Shown here one piece after another: positions 32,980-42,780 of a stretch of 64,000 nt of DNA. The DNA comes from Roseicyclus mahoneyensis. GTDB lineage: Bacteria > Pseudomonadota > Alphaproteobacteria > Rhodobacterales > Rhodobacteraceae. The notes under the pieces are model-generated. The model had not been told where the DNA came from. It saw only the letters and a list, made by a program, of their open reading frames with translations, and did not search any database. Position 1 is the stretch's first letter. Every line of letters begins with the position of its first letter. Made by a program: the position numbers and the translations under genes. The stretch spans positions 682,001-746,000 of the forward strand of contig NZ_QGGW01000001.1 in NCBI RefSeq assembly GCF_003148775.1, in the 5' to 3' direction.

Positions 32980-33848
32980 TCCACGTTCTGAACCTGCTCG
33001 CGGGTCTGGTCGATGGCCAGTTTGAGGTCAAGCCCGATGGCCGTCAGCGCGGCATCTTGGGACTTGGAACACAGCGTGTTGGCCTCGCGGTTGAGTTCCT
33101 GCGTCAGGAAATCGAACTTGCGACCGACCGGGCCGCCCTGTGCCACGAGCGCACGCGCGGCCGCGACATGGGCGTGCAGGCGGTCGATTTCCTCGGTCAC
33201 GTCGGTCTTGAGGGCCAGCGCCGCCACCTCCTGCAGCAAGCGCGCCTCGTCGATATCCGTGGCCTCCACAAGGCTTGCCACGGCGGCGCGCAGGCGCGCG
33301 GCCTGCGGTTCGGCCCGGTCACGGGCGATCTGCGCGGCCTCGATGATCAGCGCTTCGATATGGTCGATCTGGGCGGACAGCAACTGGGCCAGCGCCGCGC
33401 CTTCCTCGGCGCGCATCTCGCTAAAGGCCGCGATCAGTGGTTCGGCATCGGCGAGCAGTGTCTCGGGCGCAGGCATCGGCGGGGTCTCGCCCGTCTCGGC
33501 AAGGGTGCGCAGCGACAAGATGGTGGCCGGATTTACGGGGGCGATGGGCAGGCCCTGAGCCTCGGCCGCGCGGCGTACCTGCACCAGCTGCGTCATCACA
33601 ACCGTCAGCCGCGCGGGGTCTAGCGCATGGCCCACGGCGCCCGTCTCGCGGTGCACCCGGAGCGAGAGGCTGACCGAGCCGCGGCTGACCACCTCGGACA
33701 GGCGCTTGCGCAGGGGTGCCTCGAGCGCACCCAAACCGTCAGGCAGGCGCAGGCGCAGGTCGAGCCCCCGCGCGTTGACGCTGCGCAATTCCCAACCCCA
33801 GGTCGTGCCCCGCCCATCCGTGCCCTCCCGCGCGGCAAAGCCCGTCAT
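32976..33848 (-). CDS. yicC: YicC-family endoribonuclease
   Basis: The 290-aa product starts MTGFAAREG, the usual YicC N-terminus. It has [18 protein letters not shown] and the C-terminal [20 protein letters not shown], with conserved acidic and His-like metal residues. YicC proteins are a recently recognised RNase family acting on small RNAs, and they influence stationary-phase survival. ATG 33848 is chosen over the longer TTG-initiated frame (33911). First gene of the operon with gmk. Confidence 0.9.
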   Translation of the reverse strand: MTGFAAREGTDGRGTTWGWELRSVNARGLDLRLRLPDGLGALEAPLRKRLSEVVSRGSVSLSLRVHRETGAVGHALDPARLTVVMTQLVQVRRAAEAQGLPIAPVNPATILSLRTLAETGETPPMPAPETLLADAEPLIAAFSEMRAEEGAALAQLLSAQIDHIEALIIEAAQIARDRAEPQAARLRAAVASLVEATDIDEARLLQEVAALALKTDVTEEIDRLHAHVAAARALVAQGGPVGRKFDFLTQELNREANTLCSKSQDAALTAIGLDLKLAIDQTREQVQNVE

Positions 33849-34030
33849 CGAGGCGATGGGGGCGCCCCTGCTGTCGTTAACCAAATGAATGATCTCCCCC
33901 TGCCCGGACAATTCTATTCGTTGTAGTCACGATTGGGTAAGTAATTTCCACCCAGCGTCAAGCAAGCGCCTGCCCCTCACCGGCCCGACTGTGGTGATGC
34001 AGACAGGGCCCATGAACAGGGGACCGAAAG

Positions 34031-34636
34031 ATGGACCATGCGCCGCGCAGCGGCGGCCCTGTGGGGCTGGATATCGGGTCTCTGACGCCCGTGCTGGCCT
34101 ATTGGCAAGGGTTGCGCCGGGGGCGCGCCGTGCCCGCGCGCACGGATCTTGACCCGGTCGTCCTGCAACCCTGGCTGGCGGGGGCGGGAATAGTGGAGCG
34201 CGACGAGGGGCGGAGCATCCGTTTCCGCCTCGGTGGCCGGGTGATCGCCGGACTTCTGGGGGTCGAGCCCCGCGGCATGTCCCTCGGGGCGCTTTTCGCC
34301 GTCGCGGCGCGCGACCGGCTGACAGGCCTGACCGAAGCGGTGTTTGACGGTCCGCGGCTGTTGTGCATGACTTTGGTGGCGCCCCATGTCGCGGCAGGCA
34401 AGCCGCAGATCGAGGTGCCGATGGTGGTGATGCCGCTTTGCGATGCATCGGGGACGGTGACCCGGGCGCTGGTTTGTGTCGATGTCGATGCGCGCGCAGG
34501 CCTGGCTCTGCCTTGCCGGTTCCAGATCCGTCAGGCGGTTCTCTCGGCGGCGGGCCCTCAGCCCCGGTTGACAGGTCTGAGGGTCGCGCGCGGGGGTGCC
34601 CCCGCCCTCAGGGTGATCGAGGGCGGGCGCGGTTGA
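34031..34636 (+). CDS. PAS-domain protein (PAS_5 / DUF1488-region type)
   Basis: The 201-aa soluble protein has one PAS-like fold. DLDPVVLQPWLAGAGIVERD and RFRLGGRVIAGLLGVEPRGM are typical of the PAS_5 family common in Alphaproteobacteria. It has no output domain. ATG 34031 follows GGGGACCG. Its stop is 3 bp from the stop of the convergent aroG-type gene. It may sense a small molecule or a partner protein; neither is known. Confidence 0.72.
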   Translation: MDHAPRSGGPVGLDIGSLTPVLAYWQGLRRGRAVPARTDLDPVVLQPWLAGAGIVERDEGRSIRFRLGGRVIAGLLGVEPRGMSLGALFAVAARDRLTGLTEAVFDGPRLLCMTLVAPHVAAGKPQIEVPMVVMPLCDASGTVTRALVCVDVDARAGLALPCRFQIRQAVLSAAGPQPRLTGLRVARGGAPALRVIEGGRG

Positions 34637-34639
34637 CGC

Positions 34640-36019
34640 TCAGACGGCGGCGCGCAGCGCCTCGCGGCTGCTCTGCAACTCTTCGGCCACCAAAAACGCC
34701 AGTTCCAGCGATTGCGAGGCGTTGAGCCGAGGGTCGCAGGCGGTGTGGTAGCGCGACGACAGATCCTCGTCGGTCACGGCCCGCATGCCGCCGGTGCATT
34801 CGGTCACATCCTTGCCGGTCATCTCGAAATGAACGCCGCCCGGCACTGTGCCCTCGGACCGGTGGATCGCAAAGAACTCCTGAACCTCGCGCAGGATCGA
34901 CTCGAAAGGCCTTGTCTTGTAGCCGGTCGAGGATTTGATGACGTTTCCATGCATCGGGTCGCAAGACCACAGCACATTGGCGCCCTCAGACTGCACGGTG
35001 CGGATCAGGCGCGGCAGGTTGTCGCCGACCTTGCCCGCGCCAAAGCGCGCGATCAGCGTCAGGCGGCCCGGCTCGTTTTCCGGGTTGAGCTTGGCCATTA
35101 GCACCTTGAGGTCTTCTTCGGTCGTGGTGGGCCCGCATTTGAGACCGATCGGGTTCAGCACGCCGCGGCAGAACTCGACATGTGCGCCATCGGGCTGGCG
35201 CGTGCGGTCACCGATCCAGATCATATGGCCAGAGCCCGCCAGCCATTTGCCCGACGTCGAGTCGACGCGGCACAGCGCCTCTTCGTACTCGAGCAAAAGC
35301 GCCTCATGGCTGGTGTAGAAATCGACCGTGGCCAGCTGGTGGTTGGTCTCGCTGGTCAGGCCCGCGGCGGTCATGAAATCGAGACTGTCCTGAATCCGGT
35401 TTGCCAGATCGCGGTATTTCTCGGCGTCGTCGTGGTCGGTGAAGCCAAGTGTCCAGCTGTGCACGCGGTGGATATCGGCGAAACCGCCGGTCGAGAAAGC
35501 ACGCAGCAGGTTGAGCGATGCGGCGGCCTGCGTATAAGCCTGCAGCATGCGGGCGGGATCGGGGCGGCGCGCCTCGATCGTGGGGGCGATGTCGTTGATG
35601 ATGTCGCCCTTGTAGCTGTCCATCTCGACGCCGCCGATCACCTCGGTGGGCGCGGAGCGCGGCTTGGCGAACTGGCCCGCCATGCGGCCGACCTTCACCA
35701 CCGGCACCTTGGCGCCATAGGTCAGCACCATAGCCATCTGAAGCATCACCTTGAAGGTGTCGCGGATGTTGTCGGCGGAAAATTCGGCGAAGCTCTCGGC
35801 GCAATCGCCGCCCTGCAGCAAGAACGCCTCGCCGCGGGAGGCTGCGGCCAGCGCCTTCTTCAGGCGGCGCGCTTCGCCGGCAAAGACCAGCGGCGGATAT
35901 TTGGCCAGTTGCGTCTCGGCCGCGTTCAGCGCCGCCTGATCAAGATAGGCAGGCATCTGCACGCGCGGCTTTGCGCGCCAGTCGGATTTGGTCCAGGCCG
36001 CTGCGGTCGCTCGGGTCAT
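34640..36019 (-). CDS. aroG: Class II 3-deoxy-7-phosphoheptulonate synthase
   Basis: The 459-aa DAHP synthase condenses PEP and erythrose 4-phosphate, the first step of the shikimate pathway. It is the plant-like class II type: [15 protein letters not shown] (metal Cys), [29 protein letters not shown] and [14 protein letters not shown]. The C-terminal [21 protein letters not shown] is intact. ATG 36019 gives the standard length. It is divergent from the GlxA-type regulator. Confidence 0.95.
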   Translation of the reverse strand: MTRATAAAWTKSDWRAKPRVQMPAYLDQAALNAAETQLAKYPPLVFAGEARRLKKALAAASRGEAFLLQGGDCAESFAEFSADNIRDTFKVMLQMAMVLTYGAKVPVVKVGRMAGQFAKPRSAPTEVIGGVEMDSYKGDIINDIAPTIEARRPDPARMLQAYTQAAASLNLLRAFSTGGFADIHRVHSWTLGFTDHDDAEKYRDLANRIQDSLDFMTAAGLTSETNHQLATVDFYTSHEALLLEYEEALCRVDSTSGKWLAGSGHMIWIGDRTRQPDGAHVEFCRGVLNPIGLKCGPTTTEEDLKVLMAKLNPENEPGRLTLIARFGAGKVGDNLPRLIRTVQSEGANVLWSCDPMHGNVIKSSTGYKTRPFESILREVQEFFAIHRSEGTVPGGVHFEMTGKDVTECTGGMRAVTDEDLSSRYHTACDPRLNASQSLELAFLVAEELQSSREALRAAV

Positions 36020-36191
36020 GGCGGGGTCTCTCCTTAGCTCTCGTCTCGGGGGCCGCTTATAGGCCGGGCTTGGCGGGCTTCCAATGCCTTAAATCATGGC
36101 CTGCGGGGATTGCGTCGGCTCAAGAAAGCTGCTTTCGCTCAAATGACATGCGGGCGCATCCCGCCGCACTGCGACAGAAAAAGGCCGCGAC

Positions 36192-37166
36192 ATGCCCGAA
36201 CATATTGGCCCACGGCGCTTCGTCTTCGTGCTTCTGGACCAGTTCACCATGCTGTGCTTTGCCAGCGCGGTGGAGGCCTTGCGCATCGCCAACCGGATGT
36301 CGGGGCAGCCGCTCTATTCCTGGACCCTGACCGGCGACGGCGGCGAGATTGCCTATTGCAGCGCGGGCATCGGCTTTCGGCTCGACAGCGACCTCGAAGA
36401 GGTGACGCGCGACGACACCGTGCTGGTCTGCGGCGGCATCGACGTGGCGGCGGCCACCACCAAGCGCATGGTCGGCTGGCTTCGCCGCGAGGCGCGCAAG
36501 GGCGCGATCATGGGCGGACTTTGCACGGCGGGCTACACGCTGGCCAAGGCGGGGCTGCTCGATGGCAAGCGCGCGACGATCCACTGGGAAAACCAGGACA
36601 GTTTCATCGAGGAATTCGAAGACGTCACGCTGACCAAATCGGTTTTCGTGATCGACGGCAACCGGATCACCACGGCGGGCGGGACGGCGTCGATCGACCT
36701 GATGCTCAAGATCATCGCCGACGAGCATGGCGAGGATCTGGCCAATCTGGTCGCCGACCAGTTGATCTACACCTCGATCCGCACCGATCAGGACACGCAG
36801 CGCCTGTCGATCCCCACCCGCATCGGTGTGCGCCACCCCAAGCTGGGGCAGGTGATCCGGATGATGGAACAGGCGATCGAGGACCCGATCAGCCCCGCGC
36901 AGCTGGCCAAGGACGTGGGCATGTCGACGCGGCAACTGGAACGGCTGTTTCGCCGCTACCTCAATCGCAGCCCCAAGCGCTATTACATGGAGTTGCGTCT
37001 GGGCAAGGCGCGCAACCTTTTGATGCAGACTGACATGAGCGTTATCAACGTGGCGCTCGCCTGCGGTTTCGCCTCTCCCTCGCATTTCTCGAAATGCTAC
37101 CGGGCGCATTACGACACGACACCCTACCGCGAACGCGGCGCACATGGGACGCGGGAAAAGATCTGA
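36192..37166 (+). CDS. GlxA-family transcriptional regulator (AraC type)
   Basis: The 324-aa product has an N-terminal DJ-1/PfpI-like domain (about 8-190) with the nucleophile-elbow-like GGLCTAGYTLA, then two AraC helix-turn-helix motifs. The first is ISPAQLAKDVGMSTRQLERL and the second lies around MSVINVALACGFASPSHFSK. Members include GbdR, CdhR and ArgR-type regulators of glycine betaine, carnitine or arginine breakdown. No such catabolic genes are adjacent, so the effector is unknown. ATG 36192 is divergent from aroG. Confidence 0.88.
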   Translation: MPEHIGPRRFVFVLLDQFTMLCFASAVEALRIANRMSGQPLYSWTLTGDGGEIAYCSAGIGFRLDSDLEEVTRDDTVLVCGGIDVAAATTKRMVGWLRREARKGAIMGGLCTAGYTLAKAGLLDGKRATIHWENQDSFIEEFEDVTLTKSVFVIDGNRITTAGGTASIDLMLKIIADEHGEDLANLVADQLIYTSIRTDQDTQRLSIPTRIGVRHPKLGQVIRMMEQAIEDPISPAQLAKDVGMSTRQLERLFRRYLNRSPKRYYMELRLGKARNLLMQTDMSVINVALACGFASPSHFSKCYRAHYDTTPYRERGAHGTREKI

Positions 37167-37173
37167 GCCTGCC

Positions 37174-37455
37174 TCAATCCGCGACACGGGCCGCCCGCCC
37201 GCCCCGGCGGCGCGGCGTGGCCTCGGGCAGAAGGCCCTCGCGCAGAACGGCCGTCATCGGATGGCCCTCGGGCGCGTCGGCGTGACGGGCCAGCAGCGCC
37301 TCGATCAGCGGGCGGGGATCGGCGGCCTCGATGCTCAGCGCCCAGTCGACGAGGATGGAGCGACACTCGGCATCCGTGATCCCTTCGATGCGGTAGGCCT
37401 CAAAGATCAGGTTCTTGGGGTCGATGGGGTCGCGGGGGGCGGCTGCGGGGCTCAT
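37174..37455 (-). CDS. Small conserved protein coupled to glnE
   Basis: The 93-aa product (start MSPAAAPRDPIDPKNLIFEA) contains YRIEGITDAECRSILVDWAL and a basic C-terminal tail (PRRRGGRAARVAD). Its ATG overlaps the glnE stop by 4 bp (ATGA), so it is translated with glnE. I know of similar hypothetical genes after glnE in this family but of no function; possible involvement in nitrogen control is only from position. Confidence 0.7.
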   Translation of the reverse strand: MSPAAAPRDPIDPKNLIFEAYRIEGITDAECRSILVDWALSIEAADPRPLIEALLARHADAPEGHPMTAVLREGLLPEATPRRRGGRAARVAD

Positions 37456-40250
37456 GGGGCTTCCTTTTCGGGCACCGGACCAAGGACGGTGTCAATCCAA
37501 CCAAGCGCACAGGCGCGGGTCTTGTCCAGATGGCTTGCAAGCCGGTCGGCATCAGGCTGGCCCGCGACCCGAGCCAGAAAGGCCCGCCCGCCCGCGCCGA
37601 TGCCGGCCGGATCCAGCGCCTCGTCGGTCAACAGCCGCCCCGCGCCCTGCACCCGGTTGAACAGCGCATGCGCGGCCTGAAGCTCTTGCACGGCCTCCGC
37701 CTCCAGCCATCCAAGACGCCCGGCAGCGGCCAGTTGATCGGTGCTCGCACGCGCCGAGGCCCCCGCTGCCAGCGCCGCCGCCTGCCCCAGCAATTCGATC
37801 TCCTGCAAGCCGCCCGGCCCCTCCTTGACGGCCCATGTGCTGCCCTCGCGCCCCACGGCACTCAGCCGCGCGCGCATCACCGCCGCCTCGGCACGGACAT
37901 GATCGGGCACGGCCTTTTGGGCGATCACGGCGCAGCGGATGGCCTCGATCTCGGCGGCCAAGCCTGCGGGGCCCGCCACGACACGCGCCCGTGTCAGCGC
38001 CATGTGCTCCCACGTCCAGGCCTCGTCGCGCTGATAGGCGGCAAAGCCCGCCACTGCCGTCGCCACCGGCCCCTGTCGCCCGGAGGGGCGCAGCCGCATG
38101 TCCACCTCATAGAGCTTGCCCGAGGCGGTCGGGGCCGAGAGCGCGGTTATCAGCGCCTTGGTCGCCTTGGCATACCAGCCGCGCGGATCGAGCGGGCGGC
38201 GCCCCTCGGTCATCTCGACGCCTGCCGCGTCATAGATCACGATCAGGTCAAGATCCGAGCCCGCGCTCATCCGGCCTGCGCCGAGACTGCCCATGCCCAC
38301 CACCGCACCGCCCATCCCCGGTGCGGGCCCGTGGCGATCCGCGAGCTGGGCGCAGACGGCAGGCCAGAGCGCGCCGATCACCGCATCGGCCAGATCGGTA
38401 TATTGCGCCGAGGCCTCCTCCGGGCCGATCAGGCCACGCAACTGATGCACACCGATGCGGAAATGCCAATCCTTCTGCCAGCGCCGCGCCAGATCCAGTT
38501 GCGCCTCATAATCGCGTCCGGCCAGAAGACCGGACAGATCTTCCAGCAGACCCGAGGCCTGCGGCCATGACGCGAAGAAACGCCCGTCCAGTACGGCATC
38601 CAGCACGCCCGAATGCCGCGACAGGTAGCGCGACAAACCGGGCGCCGTGGCGCAGATGTCGACGATCAGATCGACCAGCGGCGGATTGGCGTCGAACAAA
38701 GAGAACAGTTGAACACCGGCTGGCAAACCCCTGAGAAAACTGTCAAAGCTCGAAAGCGCCTCTTCTGGCTTCGCGGCCACCTTGAGGCGCTTGAGGAGTT
38801 CGGGCTTGAGCCGTTCGAAGATGACCCGACCCCGTTCGCTGCGCAGTGCCGGGTAACTGGGCCAGCGGCCTACGATCTCGGCCTCGGTTGCGGTGATCTC
38901 CAGCGTGGCAGGTTTGGTGCGTGTGGGCTGGAACAGGTCCCCGGTCAGATGTTCCACCCGGCGCAGGTTTTCGGCCAGACGCGCACAAAACCGGACGGTA
39001 TCGTCTTCGCCGCAGAGCCGTGCCAGACGGTCGAACCCTTCGGAATTTTTTGGAAGATCATGGGTTTGCGCGTCGTCGATCATCTGGACGCGATGCTCGA
39101 TCTCGCGGTGATGGGCGTAAAGCGTGGTCAATTCCCCGGCCACCCCGACGGGAATCCACCCGGCTTCGGCTAGTGCTGCCAGCGCCTCCACCGTGCGGCG
39201 CGAGCGCAGCGACGGGTCGCGCCCGCCCGCCACCAATTGCCGGGTCTGGGCGAAGAACTCGATCTCTCGGATGCCACCCGCGCCAAGCTTCATGTTGTGA
39301 CCTTCCAGCTTAATTTCACCGTGCAAACCCTTGTGATCGCGTATTTTTTGACGCATATCCATGGTGTCTTGCACCATTGCGAAATCCAAATGCCGACGCC
39401 AGACGAAGGGTTTGAGCGTGTCGAGAAACCGCGCCCCCGCCACCAGATCGCCCGCCGCAGGCCGCGCCTTGATATAGGCGGACCGCTCCCACGACCGCCC
39501 CTCGGCCTCGTAATAGCGCTCGGCCGCCGTCATCGAGATGCAGACGGGCGTGACGCTGGCGTCGGGCCGCAGGCGCAGATCGGTGCGGAAGACATAGCCC
39601 TCGGCCGTGGTGTCGCCCAAGCTGGCGGCGATGCGACGGGTGGCGCGGATGAAGCCTGCGCGCGCCTCCATCACCTCGCCCGGATCGAAGCGGTCGTCGT
39701 CGAACAGGCAGATCAGGTCGATGTCGGAAGAATAGTTCAGTTCGCCCGCGCCCATCTTGCCCATCGCCAGCACCACCATGCCCGCGCCGTCGCGGTGGGC
39801 ATCGTCCTCGCTCATGCCCGGCAGCTTGCCGCGCCGCGCCTCTGACGCGACATGGGTGGCCAGCGCCGCGCGCAGGCAGGCATCCGCCACGTCGGTCCAG
39901 TACTGCGTCACGCGCGCCAGCGGCCAGACGCCCCCCAGATCGGCAAGCGCCACGATCAGGGCCGCGCGCCGCTTGATCCGCCGCAAGCCGGTATCGAGGT
40001 CAGCGGGCGACAGCGCCACCGCCTCGGCGATCAAAGCGGCGACCACATCCTCGGGCACAGACGCCAGCGCGTCAGCCAACCACGCGGCCTCGCGGGCAAT
40101 GAGGCTTCCGAGATAGGGCGAGGATCCGCCCGCGCCCTCGATCAAGGGGCGCAGTTCGGGCGACAGGCCGGGCAGATGCGCAAGCGCCTCGGCGCCGCGT
40201 TCAGGGGAATGGGGGATCGGGTGGCGGGTCAGGCGGGACGCGAGGTTCAT
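37452..40250 (-). CDS. glnE: Glutamine synthetase adenylyltransferase/deadenylase
   Basis: The 932-aa bifunctional enzyme adds or removes AMP on glutamine synthetase according to PII state. Two nucleotidyltransferase domains are visible: an N-terminal deadenylating one with GAGELNYSSDIDLICLFDD and a C-terminal adenylating one with GAGRMSAGSDLDLIVIYD. Each is followed by helical bundles (PHHRE..HRVQMIDDAQTH and KEGPGGLQEIE). ATG 40250 (MNLASRL) matches family length; the longer frame to 40805 is antisense to the YbaK gene. Confidence 0.95.
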   Translation of the reverse strand: MNLASRLTRHPIPHSPERGAEALAHLPGLSPELRPLIEGAGGSSPYLGSLIAREAAWLADALASVPEDVVAALIAEAVALSPADLDTGLRRIKRRAALIVALADLGGVWPLARVTQYWTDVADACLRAALATHVASEARRGKLPGMSEDDAHRDGAGMVVLAMGKMGAGELNYSSDIDLICLFDDDRFDPGEVMEARAGFIRATRRIAASLGDTTAEGYVFRTDLRLRPDASVTPVCISMTAAERYYEAEGRSWERSAYIKARPAAGDLVAGARFLDTLKPFVWRRHLDFAMVQDTMDMRQKIRDHKGLHGEIKLEGHNMKLGAGGIREIEFFAQTRQLVAGGRDPSLRSRRTVEALAALAEAGWIPVGVAGELTTLYAHHREIEHRVQMIDDAQTHDLPKNSEGFDRLARLCGEDDTVRFCARLAENLRRVEHLTGDLFQPTRTKPATLEITATEAEIVGRWPSYPALRSERGRVIFERLKPELLKRLKVAAKPEEALSSFDSFLRGLPAGVQLFSLFDANPPLVDLIVDICATAPGLSRYLSRHSGVLDAVLDGRFFASWPQASGLLEDLSGLLAGRDYEAQLDLARRWQKDWHFRIGVHQLRGLIGPEEASAQYTDLADAVIGALWPAVCAQLADRHGPAPGMGGAVVGMGSLGAGRMSAGSDLDLIVIYDAAGVEMTEGRRPLDPRGWYAKATKALITALSAPTASGKLYEVDMRLRPSGRQGPVATAVAGFAAYQRDEAWTWEHMALTRARVVAGPAGLAAEIEAIRCAVIAQKAVPDHVRAEAAVMRARLSAVGREGSTWAVKEGPGGLQEIELLGQAAALAAGASARASTDQLAAAGRLGWLEAEAVQELQAAHALFNRVQGAGRLLTDEALDPAGIGAGGRAFLARVAGQPDADRLASHLDKTRACALGWIDTVLGPVPEKEAP

Positions 40251-40341
40251 GGGCCGGACACTGGCGCGGGGCGCGCGGGCGGTCAACGGCTTGCGGGCGC
40301 GCGGCGTCCTTGGCATCACCGGCGTGGACAGGGGGATCGGC

Positions 40342-40812
40342 ATGTCGAAAAGTCTAAACAGGGTCAAAGGCGCGCTGGAAGAAGCGGGCGTCGCAACGCG
40401 GGTGCTGGAAATGGCAGAGGGCACCCGCACGGCGGAGGAGGCCGCGCGCGCGGTGGGCTGCGCGCTGGACCAGATCGCCAAATCCATCATCTTTGGCGCA
40501 GACCGCACAGGCGACGCGGTGCTGTTCGTCACGGCAGGCGGCAACAAGGTCGATGCCGCCAAGGCCAGCGCGCTGGCGGGCGAACCGCTGGGCAAGGCCG
40601 ATGCCGGGCTGATCCGGGCGCAGACGGGTTTTGCCATCGGGGGCGTCGCGCCGGTGGGGCATCTGACACGGGTGCGGGCGTGGTTCGATCCACGCCTTTT
40701 GGAGTTCGACTTGGTCTGGGCGGCGGCAGGCACGCCGCGCCATGTCTTTGCCATCTCGCCCGAGGTGCTGTTGCGGCTGAGCGGTGCCACAAAAGCCGAT
40801 TTCACGGACTGA
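40342..40812 (+). CDS. YbaK/EbsC-family aminoacyl-tRNA deacylase
   Basis: The 156-aa single-domain trans-editing protein hydrolyses misacylated tRNA (Cys-tRNAPro or similar). Conserved features are GCALDQIAKSIIF, VTAGGNKVDAAK (the conserved Lys region) and GFAIGGVAPVGH. ATG 40342 has GGGGGATC upstream. It is divergent from glnE and convergent with lpxB, and stands alone. Confidence 0.88.
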   Translation: MSKSLNRVKGALEEAGVATRVLEMAEGTRTAEEAARAVGCALDQIAKSIIFGADRTGDAVLFVTAGGNKVDAAKASALAGEPLGKADAGLIRAQTGFAIGGVAPVGHLTRVRAWFDPRLLEFDLVWAAAGTPRHVFAISPEVLLRLSGATKADFTD

Positions 40813-40820
40813 GCCGCCCC

Positions 40821-41996
40821 TCAGATCACCGACAGGACTGAGCGCGCGGCCCTCAGCCCCGGCGCCTCGCCGCCCTTGCCCAGCCGCATCATGGTCAGTG
40901 CCATGGCGTCGAGCTGGTCGATCCGCGCGGCCTCGTTGTCCAGCAGCGCGGTCAATGCGGCCCCGATCGGTCCGGGGCAGCATCTGTCACCGATGAATTC
41001 GGGCACGGTCCGGCTCTCGGCCACCATGTTGACCAGCGTCACGGTATCGACCCTGAGCATCGACAGCACGAGTTTGCGGCTGAGCCAGCTCATGTCATAG
41101 GCGATGACCATGGGCGTCTGGCTGGCCGCAAGTTCGAGGCTGACGGTGCCCGAGGCCGCCAGCGCCACATCGGCCGCTGCGAAAGCCGCGCGTTTCAGCG
41201 CGGCGAAGTCGGCGGCGGGCACGCCCCTCGGGTCAAGGACACGGGGCCGCCCGGGCCAGCCCTTGATCCGGTCCGCGACCATGCCCGCGACGGCGGGGGC
41301 GGCGGGCAAGATGACATGGGCGGCGGGGTGGCGCGCCAGAACAGGGCGCAGAGCCTCGCCAAAGATCGGTGCCAGCCGCTCGATCTCGGACCGGCGCGAT
41401 CCGGGCAACACCAGGATCGCGGTTTCGCCCTCGGGCAGGCCGTAATTGGCCCGGAACGCCGCAATCTCGGCCGCGGTCGCCTGTGGTTCGGTCACGACCG
41501 GGTGACCCACGAAGTCGCAACCCATGCCCTCGGCCTGCATGTAGGGCGGCTCGAAGGGCAGAAGGGCCAGAACATGATCGACGCTGCGCGCCATCTTGCG
41601 CGCGCGCCCCGGCCGCCACGCCCAGACCGTAGGCGCGACGTAATGGATGGTCGGCAGATGCGGCGCGCGCGCCTTGACCTTTGCCGCGACGCGCAGGGAA
41701 AACTCGGGGATGTCGATGGTGATCAGCGCGTCGGGGTTTTCGCGCAGAACGGCGTCGGCGGTGTCGGTCACGCGGCGGGCCAGACGGCGGTAATTGGCGA
41801 TGATCTCGGTCAGGCCGATGACCGACAGCTCCTCCATCGGAAACAGGGGCACCAGCCCCTCGGCCTGCATCAGCGGGCCGCCAATGCCGTGAAACTCGAT
41901 CTCATCGGCGACCAGCGTCTTGAGCCCCGCCATCAGCGCCGCGCCCAACCGGTCGCCCGAAGGCTCGCCCGCCACAAGAAAGAGACGCAACGTCAT
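40821..41996 (-). CDS. lpxB: Lipid-A-disaccharide synthase
   Basis: The 391-aa GT-B glycosyltransferase joins UDP-diacylglucosamine and lipid X. It has AGEPSGDRLGAALM, EFHGIGGPLMQAEG, PHLPTIHYVAPTVWAWRPGR and VLPGSRRSEIERL. ATG 41996 overlaps the lpxI stop (ATGA). Last gene of the long envelope cluster on the minus strand. Confidence 0.95.
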   Translation of the reverse strand: MTLRLFLVAGEPSGDRLGAALMAGLKTLVADEIEFHGIGGPLMQAEGLVPLFPMEELSVIGLTEIIANYRRLARRVTDTADAVLRENPDALITIDIPEFSLRVAAKVKARAPHLPTIHYVAPTVWAWRPGRARKMARSVDHVLALLPFEPPYMQAEGMGCDFVGHPVVTEPQATAAEIAAFRANYGLPEGETAILVLPGSRRSEIERLAPIFGEALRPVLARHPAAHVILPAAPAVAGMVADRIKGWPGRPRVLDPRGVPAADFAALKRAAFAAADVALAASGTVSLELAASQTPMVIAYDMSWLSRKLVLSMLRVDTVTLVNMVAESRTVPEFIGDRCCPGPIGAALTALLDNEAARIDQLDAMALTMMRLGKGGEAPGLRAARSVLSVI

Positions 41997-42772
41997 GGCA
42001 CGGCCCAGAGCGCAACCGCATGCGCCGCGCAGGCCGCGCGCACGGCATCTGGATCGAGGAGGAGGACGTGGCCCGCCTCAAGCTCGATCCCCGAAAGGCC
42101 CGCGGCGGCGGCCAGCGCCACCGTGTCGGGGCCGATGGCGGGCATGTCGACGCGCAGGTCCTGCCCGGCCTTGGCCCGTTTCACCAGCACGCCGCCCGAT
42201 CCCGGAGCCGTTTGGGCCACAAAACGCAGCATGGCGTCAGTGCCTTGCAAGGTCTCGATCCCCAGCAGCTGGCCCTGCGCCGCGACCGCCGCCTGCCCGA
42301 CGTCCAGCGGGCCAAGCGCGGTCAGGATGGCGCGCGCACGGGCGGCGTCGCCCGTCTCGGGCGGCTTGCCCGCCAGAACGCCCTCGGGCGCGACCAGATC
42401 GGGGCGCAACTCATGCGCGCCACGCATCACAAAGCCCTCTTCCTCGAAGATCGCTACGATCTCGCGCAACAGCGCGTCGTCGCCCTGCCCCTGCGCCGCC
42501 ATCACGCGCGGCAACAGCGCGGCGGTCCGGGCGTCGAGGGAGGCGCGGTCGAAACCCGCGCGCCGCATCGCGCCTGCAAGGCAAAGATCGGTCACACCGG
42601 CCTCGCGCAGATCGTCGAACAGCGCGCCAAAGCGTTCCAGCCGCGCCTCGATCACCTGCGCGGCCGATACCGTCGCCTCCACCCCGGCCAGCCGGACGAT
42701 CGCGGCCGGGTGCCGCGCCGCCAGAAGCGCCGGAAGCGCGCCCGTTCCCGCGATGATCGCCAGACGGCCCAT
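41993..42772 (-). CDS. lpxI: UDP-2,3-diacylglucosamine pyrophosphatase LpxI
   Basis: LpxI is the alphaproteobacterial replacement for LpxH and hydrolyses UDP-diacylglucosamine to lipid X. The 259-aa product starts MGRLAIIAGTGALPALLA and has the C-terminal MPAIGPDTVALAAAAGLSGI with EAGHVLLLD. ATG 42772 is preferred; a TTG at 42784 would overlap the lpxA stop. It lies between lpxA and lpxB, the standard order. Confidence 0.92.
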   Translation of the reverse strand: MGRLAIIAGTGALPALLAARHPAAIVRLAGVEATVSAAQVIEARLERFGALFDDLREAGVTDLCLAGAMRRAGFDRASLDARTAALLPRVMAAQGQGDDALLREIVAIFEEEGFVMRGAHELRPDLVAPEGVLAGKPPETGDAARARAILTALGPLDVGQAAVAAQGQLLGIETLQGTDAMLRFVAQTAPGSGGVLVKRAKAGQDLRVDMPAIGPDTVALAAAAGLSGIELEAGHVLLLDPDAVRAACAAHAVALWAVP

Positions 42773-42780
42773 GGCGCGGC